Under the pieces are notes generated by a model, which was not told the origin of the DNA, ran no database searches, and saw nothing but the letters and a program-made list of their open reading frames with translations. The position numbers were made by a program, and so were the translations under genes. A DNA stretch of 64,000 nt from a virus, in the IMG/VR virus record IMGVR_UViG_3300037225_001468, positions 1-64,000 of that record. One strand, given 5' to 3'. Below, piece after piece: positions 60,063 through 64,000 of this stretch; position 1 is the stretch's first letter, and each line of letters starts with the position of its first letter.

Positions 60063-60881
60063 ATGAATATGAAAAAGTTTAATAAAAGTAAAAAGTGGCT
60101 AGAAAAAGAATATTGTATTAAAAGAAATAAACTTGAGGATATCGCTGAAAAAATAGGAGTAGATAGAACAACTATTTTTAATTGGACAAAAACATTTGGT
60201 CTTAAAAGACAAAAAATAGTTCCAGAAGTGGCAAATAGTAGAAAATATTCTGTAAATGAAGAATACTTTAATAAAATAGATACTGAAGAAAAAGCTTATT
60301 GGTTAGGATTTATTGCGGCAGATGGATGTGTTCAGTGTAGAAAAAGTAAAACTCTTCTTTCTGTAGAATTAGCAAAAAAGGATGAAGATCACTTGATAAA
60401 ACTAAAAAACGCTATAGAATATACCGGTCCTCTTCATCAGAGAAAGGCAAAAAACGGCAAGGGATCAAGCTGTTGCTTACAGGTATCAAGTATGAAAATG
60501 GTTCCTGATTTAATGAGACACGGAATAGTTGAAAGAAAATCTAAAATCTTACAACCTCCCTTTATGATAAATAAAGAGTTTTATAGACATTGGATTAGGG
60601 GATTTTTTGATGGAGATGGGTCCATAAGTTTATGTAAAGATGGTAGAATTAAAGGTGAATTCTTTTCAGGGTCAAAAAATATTATTGAGTTTATAGTTAA
60701 AGAATTTTTCCCGTTAAATATTTTTTTGACATTAGATATTTATACGTCAAAAAATTGTCTTGGATTTCATAAAAGTTTTTCTGGAAAATATAGAATAAAT
60801 CAACTACATAAGACAATGTATGATAATGCAACTGTTTATTTAGATAGAAAAAAGAAAATATTTGAACAAAATGTTATTTAA
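60063..60881 (+). CDS. LAGLIDADG homing endonuclease
   Basis: This 272-residue protein carries two LAGLIDADG helices: YWLGFIAADGC (81-88 core) and WIRGFFDGDGS (178-186 core), each with the catalytic aspartate at its end. It is therefore a single-chain, two-domain homing endonuclease. The N-terminal ~50 residues form a helix-turn-helix (LEDIAEKIGVDRTTIFNWTK). These enzymes cut long specific DNA sites and spread by repair copying. Its last codon overlaps the first of the DUF1257 gene, and it lies between 52-bp direct repeats. The leader is too short to hold a group I intron, so it appears free-standing. No clear ribosome binding site. Confidence 0.88.
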   Translation: MNMKKFNKSKKWLEKEYCIKRNKLEDIAEKIGVDRTTIFNWTKTFGLKRQKIVPEVANSRKYSVNEEYFNKIDTEEKAYWLGFIAADGCVQCRKSKTLLSVELAKKDEDHLIKLKNAIEYTGPLHQRKAKNGKGSSCCLQVSSMKMVPDLMRHGIVERKSKILQPPFMINKEFYRHWIRGFFDGDGSISLCKDGRIKGEFFSGSKNIIEFIVKEFFPLNIFLTLDIYTSKNCLGFHKSFSGKYRINQLHKTMYDNATVYLDRKKKIFEQNVI

Positions 60882-60917
60882 TGAAAGAGAGGTGGACAAT
60901 TAGTGAATTCACCGTTG
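60866..60917 (+). repeat. Downstream copy of the 52-bp direct repeat
   Basis: This copy overlaps the last codons of the homing endonuclease and the first codons of the DUF1257 gene. It is 926 bases from the upstream copy. Confidence 0.85.
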
Positions 60918-61300
60918 TAAATATAGAGTTAGACGACCAGGAGTGTCTTGTAAAATCTCTTGAAGAAATGGGATATAAGCCAGAAATTCATGAAGAGGCA
61001 AAAAACCTTTACGGATATCATGGAGATAAAAGAGTGCAAAAGGCTCATGTTATTGTTCCAAGATCACAAGTAGGTTCAGCCTCTAATGATGTTGGTTTTG
61101 AAAAAAATAATAATGGCAAGTTTACTATGCACCTTTCAGAATATGATCGTCATGTTTTTAAGACAGATAAATTAAAGCAATTATATGCCAAGCATAGAGT
61201 AAATCAGTTTGTGAAAAAAAATGCCGGTAAGTATTCTCATAAAACTACCAAAGTAGATAAAGATGGAACTATTAGAATTCGTTTAACTAGATTTGGATAA
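60881..61300 (+). CDS. DUF1257 (Ycf35) family protein
   Basis: This is a 139-residue protein. The pattern FTVVNIELDDQECLVKSLEEMGYKP near the N-terminus, YGYHGDKRVQKAHVIV, DVGFEKNNNGKFTMHLSEYD and a final IRIRLTRFG follows the DUF1257/Ycf35 family, known from cyanobacteria, plastids and some phages with no established function. The start ATG is 60881, overlapping the end of the homing endonuclease; the alternative Shine-Dalgarno-like AGAGAGG inside the gene hints that the original start was at the conserved ISEF segment. Confidence 0.75.
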   Translation: MKERWTISEFTVVNIELDDQECLVKSLEEMGYKPEIHEEAKNLYGYHGDKRVQKAHVIVPRSQVGSASNDVGFEKNNNGKFTMHLSEYDRHVFKTDKLKQLYAKHRVNQFVKKNAGKYSHKTTKVDKDGTIRIRLTRFG

Positions 61301-61308
61301 GGATAAAT

Positions 61309-61914
61309 ATGCCAAAAACAAAAGATCAAAAAAGAAATACATTAAAAAGGGCAAAAGACTTTCAAAAAAGGCACTATTTTAATGAACTAAAAAATAGTAT
61401 TTTAACTTTTAATAATCCTATTTTATCTCAGGTGTCACAAGATGTGGCAAAAGAAGATAATTTAGATTTTATTGAAAAAATGAAAAAGGTATTATTTGTT
61501 AGTGAGAAAGGGGTGGGTTTAGCTGCTCCGCAGATAGGTGTATTAAAGAAAGTTATTGTTTTAGACCCGAAAAAAGAAAATAAAATTAAAGTAATGATAA
61601 ATCCAAGAATAACAGAAATATCTCAAGAGACCAATAATGTTTCTGAAGGATGTTTATCTTATCCTGATATTTATGTTCCAGTTGATAGAGCGAATAAAAT
61701 TAAAGTAGAATATTTTACTACTTTATTTGAGAAGAAAGAAGAAGAGTTTATTGGGTTTGAAGCAAGAATAATTCAGCATGAAGTTGATCACTTGATAGGG
61801 GTTTGCTTGGTAGGGGAAGTGTGGAAAGAAAGTAAAGAAAAAGGTTTGCCAGTAGAAGAAATAATTAGAATAAGAAAAGAAGAAATAGAAAAAGCCGAAT
61901 TAAGTATGAAATAA
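61309..61914 (+). CDS. def: Peptide deformylase
   Basis: This 201-residue enzyme has all three deformylase motifs: GVGLAAPQIG (68-77), EGCLS (113-117, C115 binding the metal) and QHEVDHLIG (H157, E158, H161). It removes the formyl group from the start methionine of new proteins, using iron or zinc in the cytoplasm. The first ~30 residues are basic and extra. Phage deformylases are known, for example in cyanophages and others. AAGGA precedes the start. It joins IF-3 as a second translation-related gene in the window. Confidence 0.92.
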   Translation: MPKTKDQKRNTLKRAKDFQKRHYFNELKNSILTFNNPILSQVSQDVAKEDNLDFIEKMKKVLFVSEKGVGLAAPQIGVLKKVIVLDPKKENKIKVMINPRITEISQETNNVSEGCLSYPDIYVPVDRANKIKVEYFTTLFEKKEEEFIGFEARIIQHEVDHLIGVCLVGEVWKESKEKGLPVEEIIRIRKEEIEKAELSMK

Positions 61915-61925
61915 GGAGAAAAAAG

Positions 61926-62117
61926 ATGAAGAAACAAGTGTTTATTAGTGTTCATGGATTATCTAAAAGCTTTGAGAGAGATGTTGCGTTTGATTTTGTT
62001 CGTGGTATTTTAGATTTAGAAGAAAAATATGAAGTATATTTTAATATAAGTTTTCCAGAGATGTCTAAACAAGAAATTTATGATATGGCAGATGAAATGC
62101 CTATTGATATCTATTAG
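61926..62117 (+). CDS. Unknown 63-residue protein, ends with the only TAG
   Basis: AAGGAG precedes the ATG by 7 bases. The small protein (MKKQVFISVHGLSKSFERDV then acidic residues) is not recognised. Its TAG stop is the only TAG I found ending a gene here. The next gene, in the same frame, begins 15 bases later and also starts MKKQ. Confidence 0.55.
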   Translation: MKKQVFISVHGLSKSFERDVAFDFVRGILDLEEKYEVYFNISFPEMSKQEIYDMADEMPIDIY

Positions 62118-62132
62118 CAAAAGGAGAAGAAA

Positions 62133-62456
62133 ATGAAGAAACAAATGTTATTAAAAGGAAATTATATACATCAAGATGAAGATTTTTTAACGCAAACAAA
62201 TATTGTGACGCAAGTTCAGATAGAAGATGAAGAAGGTATGTGTTTAGTGAATACTAAAGCAATTGGCGAGATAGGTTTTAGTCCTAATTGGAGCTCTGAG
62301 AGTTTGCGCGGATATCATCAAAGTTCTGGTGTTCCAGATGGAATGACATTATCTATGGATAATGCTAAGAAAATGTGGAGTTGTCGGCTTCCTGAGAATG
62401 GAGCAATTTTCTTTTTTGAAACTAAACAAGAAAGAGATGATTTTATCGGAGAATAA
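62133..62456 (+). CDS. Unknown 107-residue protein
   Basis: AAAAGGAG lies 6 bases ahead of the ATG. The protein is beta-type with a W-rich region (FSPNWSSESLRGYHQSSG, KKMWSCRLPENGAIFFFE). It is in frame with the preceding gene beyond its TAG. Not recognised. Confidence 0.55.
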   Translation: MKKQMLLKGNYIHQDEDFLTQTNIVTQVQIEDEEGMCLVNTKAIGEIGFSPNWSSESLRGYHQSSGVPDGMTLSMDNAKKMWSCRLPENGAIFFFETKQERDDFIGE

Positions 62457-62461
62457 AAGGT

Positions 62462-63133
62462 ATGGTAGAACTTCCTAAAACACCATTAGATCTATATAAT
62501 TTATTTCTTGCGCAAAAAAATAAATTATATGATTATTCTTGGCTCTATGAAACTATCCGGCCACACTGTAAGTTTAAGAAAATACCAGGTCTTCAGCATT
62601 GTGGACCAAGAAGAATAATTCAAGTTCCATCTGAATTTACTAAGTTTTTATTGTGGATGAATGATAAAAAAATAAAGAGTTATTTAGAAATAGGTATATC
62701 TACAGGTGGTTCTTTTTTTACGACAGACGCTTATTTAAGAAATGTAAATGAAGAATATCAGTATTCTTATGGTCTTGATATAAGAGAAAAATGCGGAGGC
62801 TATATTGAATATAATTCAAAGTTTTCTACCTGTCAATTCGTAAAAGGAACAAGCCAAGAAGTAAAACATATAGATTTCTTTTTTGATTTATGTTTTATTG
62901 ATGCTAATCATACGGAAAAATGTTCTTTAGAAGATTTTGATATCGTTAAAGAAAGATGTAAATATGTTGCTTTTCATGATATTGTTTTAGATATTGATGA
63001 AAAGTATTTTGGTAAAAGAAAAAGTTCGACTGTGTTTAAGACTTGGAATAAATTAAAAGAAAAGTATAATTTTGTTGAGTTTATTGATAAAAGTTTGCCA
63101 GAAACTTGTGGTATCGGTATAATAGAGATGTGA
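62462..63133 (+). CDS. Class I SAM-dependent methyltransferase
   Basis: This is a 223-residue protein with SAM-binding motif I YLEIGISTGGSFFTTD near 80-95, then YGLDIRE (acidic residue of motif II) and FDLCFIDANHTEKCSLEDFD as the D-x-x-H region of the small-molecule methyltransferase_24-like group, ending AFHDIV. The acceptor is unknown. As it lies after the sugar cassette it might methylate a nonulosonate or other glycan, but this is speculation. Confidence 0.7.
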   Translation: MVELPKTPLDLYNLFLAQKNKLYDYSWLYETIRPHCKFKKIPGLQHCGPRRIIQVPSEFTKFLLWMNDKKIKSYLEIGISTGGSFFTTDAYLRNVNEEYQYSYGLDIREKCGGYIEYNSKFSTCQFVKGTSQEVKHIDFFFDLCFIDANHTEKCSLEDFDIVKERCKYVAFHDIVLDIDEKYFGKRKSSTVFKTWNKLKEKYNFVEFIDKSLPETCGIGIIEM

Positions 63134-63144
63134 AAGGAATAAAA

Positions 63145-63468
63145 ATGACCATATTTACTGAAGGAAAAGAAGTGTCAGAACCTAAAGTGGGAGAGTATTT
63201 AATTGAAGCAGAGCATAGACATTGTAATAGTATATGTGTTCAGGTTACGGAAGTAAATGGAAAAAACTTTAAGGGCAAATTGCTTGATATTTATGATCCT
63301 CATTTTGAACAATACGTGACAATAGGAAAAACCTATAGCTTTAATAGGTGGAAAGATGGAGATAATATTTGGCATGTTCCAGATAAAGAACTAAATAGGG
63401 GTTGTGGTCCGTCTCAGCTTTTATTATATTCATGGCCAGAAGGCTATTCTTTTGATTTGGATTGTTGA
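63145..63468 (+). CDS. Unknown 107-residue protein
   Basis: ATG 63145 is preferred because AAAGGA lies about 6 bases upstream; earlier ATG would overlap the methyltransferase. The protein is small and beta-rich (VGEYLIEAEHRHCNSICV, GKTYSFNRWKDGDNIWHV) with three cysteines. Not recognised. Confidence 0.55.
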   Translation: MTIFTEGKEVSEPKVGEYLIEAEHRHCNSICVQVTEVNGKNFKGKLLDIYDPHFEQYVTIGKTYSFNRWKDGDNIWHVPDKELNRGCGPSQLLLYSWPEGYSFDLDC

Positions 63469-63479
63469 GAATACATTTT

Positions 63480-63761
63480 ATGGATAAGATCTCTGATTGC
63501 GTAATAGCGTGGTATGTTTCTTCTGAGAGGTTTCGTTTTTCTTATAGTAAAGATGAGTGGACAGAATTAGTATATAATATGTTAGTGGAGAATAAAACTA
63601 TTCAAGAACTTTGGGATTGTCTTAAACTGGAGGCCAAGGCTACGCAGAAAGATTTAGATGAGATAGATATAAATAATAATCCTAAAGATTTGTTTGTAAA
63701 AGCATATGGTTTATCACTTGATGTTTATCTTAAAGAAGGAATATCTCTATGTCACAAATAA
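63480..63761 (+). CDS. Unknown 93-residue protein
   Basis: ATG 63480 is the first ATG in frame; TTG codons at 63462 and 63465 have no ribosome binding site. The product is acidic and helical (SKDEWTELVYNMLVENKT, ATQKDLDEIDINNN). Not recognised. Confidence 0.5.
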   Translation: MDKISDCVIAWYVSSERFRFSYSKDEWTELVYNMLVENKTIQELWDCLKLEAKATQKDLDEIDINNNPKDLFVKAYGLSLDVYLKEGISLCHK

Positions 63762-64000
63762 CTGGATTATATCGAGATATTGTTAGTGGTAAAAGTTATT
63801 TTGTTTTTGCTACGGCAAGACATACAGAAACAGGTGAAGATTTGGTTGCATACAAGGACGAATATGAACAATATTATGTTCAACCTAAAAAAATATTTAA
63901 TGAAGATATTTGCTATAATGGAAAGTGGAGTAAAAGATTTGAATTATTTAAGATAGTCAGAGAAGGACATATTTCTTTCAAAGATATGATGGCTGATTAA
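63749..64000 (+). CDS. DUF1653 family protein
   Basis: This 83-residue protein matches the DUF1653 pattern: GLYRDIVSGKSYFVFATARH, then TETGEDLVAYKDEYEQYY, VQPKKIF and a final KRFELF. The family is common in bacteria and phages but its function is unknown. The start overlaps the previous gene by 13 bases and the TAA ends exactly at the window edge. Confidence 0.75.
   Translation: MSQITGLYRDIVSGKSYFVFATARHTETGEDLVAYKDEYEQYYVQPKKIFNEDICYNGKWSKRFELFKIVREGHISFKDMMAD

Noticed and set aside
59940-60920. A group I intron carrying the homing endonuclease
   Set aside because: Outside the endonuclease frame there are only about 70 bases on the left and almost none on the right, too little for an intron core.
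61926-64000. Reassignment of TAG to an amino acid
   Set aside because: All long genes read through in the standard code without internal TAG codons, so recoding is not needed. TAG rarity fits the AT-rich composition.

Overview
The window is a 64 kb piece of a large, strongly AT-rich (by eye about 30% G+C) double-stranded DNA phage genome. It carries a tail or adhesin module, then a full phage-type replication and recombination set, with genes packed head to tail. Stop and start codons often overlap, and many genes have an AAGGAG-type ribosome binding site. All genes but one lie on the plus strand. I saw no capsid, portal, large terminase, tRNA, rRNA, CRISPR array or integrase, so this is a fragment. 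Frequent strong Shine-Dalgarno sites suggest a host that uses them; the host cannot otherwise be named from the sequence.

Layout. Positions 1-22070 hold very large virion surface proteins: a serine-rich protein cut by the window edge, a possible baseplate/hub protein, two proteins sharing an N-terminal domain, a 1860-residue fibronectin/Asp-box protein, a jelly-roll-like protein, and a 2559-residue protein whose von Willebrand A (VWA) domain seems to be split by about 2000 inserted residues holding LamG-like, fibronectin-like and Kelch domains. Two glycosyltransferases follow (22.1-24.2 kb). From 24.2 to 38.2 kb come a metallophosphoesterase, a UvsW-like helicase, two DNA methyltransferases, a translation initiation factor IF-3 homologue, a Ycf46-like AAA+ ATPase, a DnaC-like loader, a DnaB-like helicase and the zinc-binding half of a primase. 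From 38.2 to 54 kb come a zinc metallopeptidase, DNA polymerase III alpha broken into two genes with a complete ClpP-like protease gene between them, a probable single-strand binding protein, RecA, the TOPRIM half of the primase, a Cas4/RecB-like nuclease, a SpoVS-like protein with its own terminator, a Gp157/Gam-like protein, a YkgJ-like cysteine-cluster protein, a thioredoxin-fold protein and a UvrD-type helicase.

From 54.4 to 59.2 kb there is a cassette for sialic-acid-like (nonulosonic acid) sugars: a sialyltransferase-like DUF115 protein, a CMP-sugar synthetase (NeuA type), a sugar acid synthase (NeuB type, the only minus-strand gene) and a KdsC-like HAD phosphatase. Positions 59.9-64 kb are accessory: a LAGLIDADG homing endonuclease bracketed by 52-bp direct repeats, a DUF1257 (Ycf35) protein, a peptide deformylase, a SAM methyltransferase, a DUF1653 protein and small unknowns.

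How it fits together. The replisome is phage-encoded (helicase, loader, split primase, split polymerase, SSB, recombination and repair enzymes). IF-3 and peptide deformylase suggest control of host translation. The nonulosonate genes and glycosyltransferases suggest the phage remodels a glycan on the host surface or on its own virion. Best candidates for something undescribed are the phage-borne nonulosonate pathway, the polymerase split around a ClpP gene, and the giant protein with a discontinuous VWA domain.
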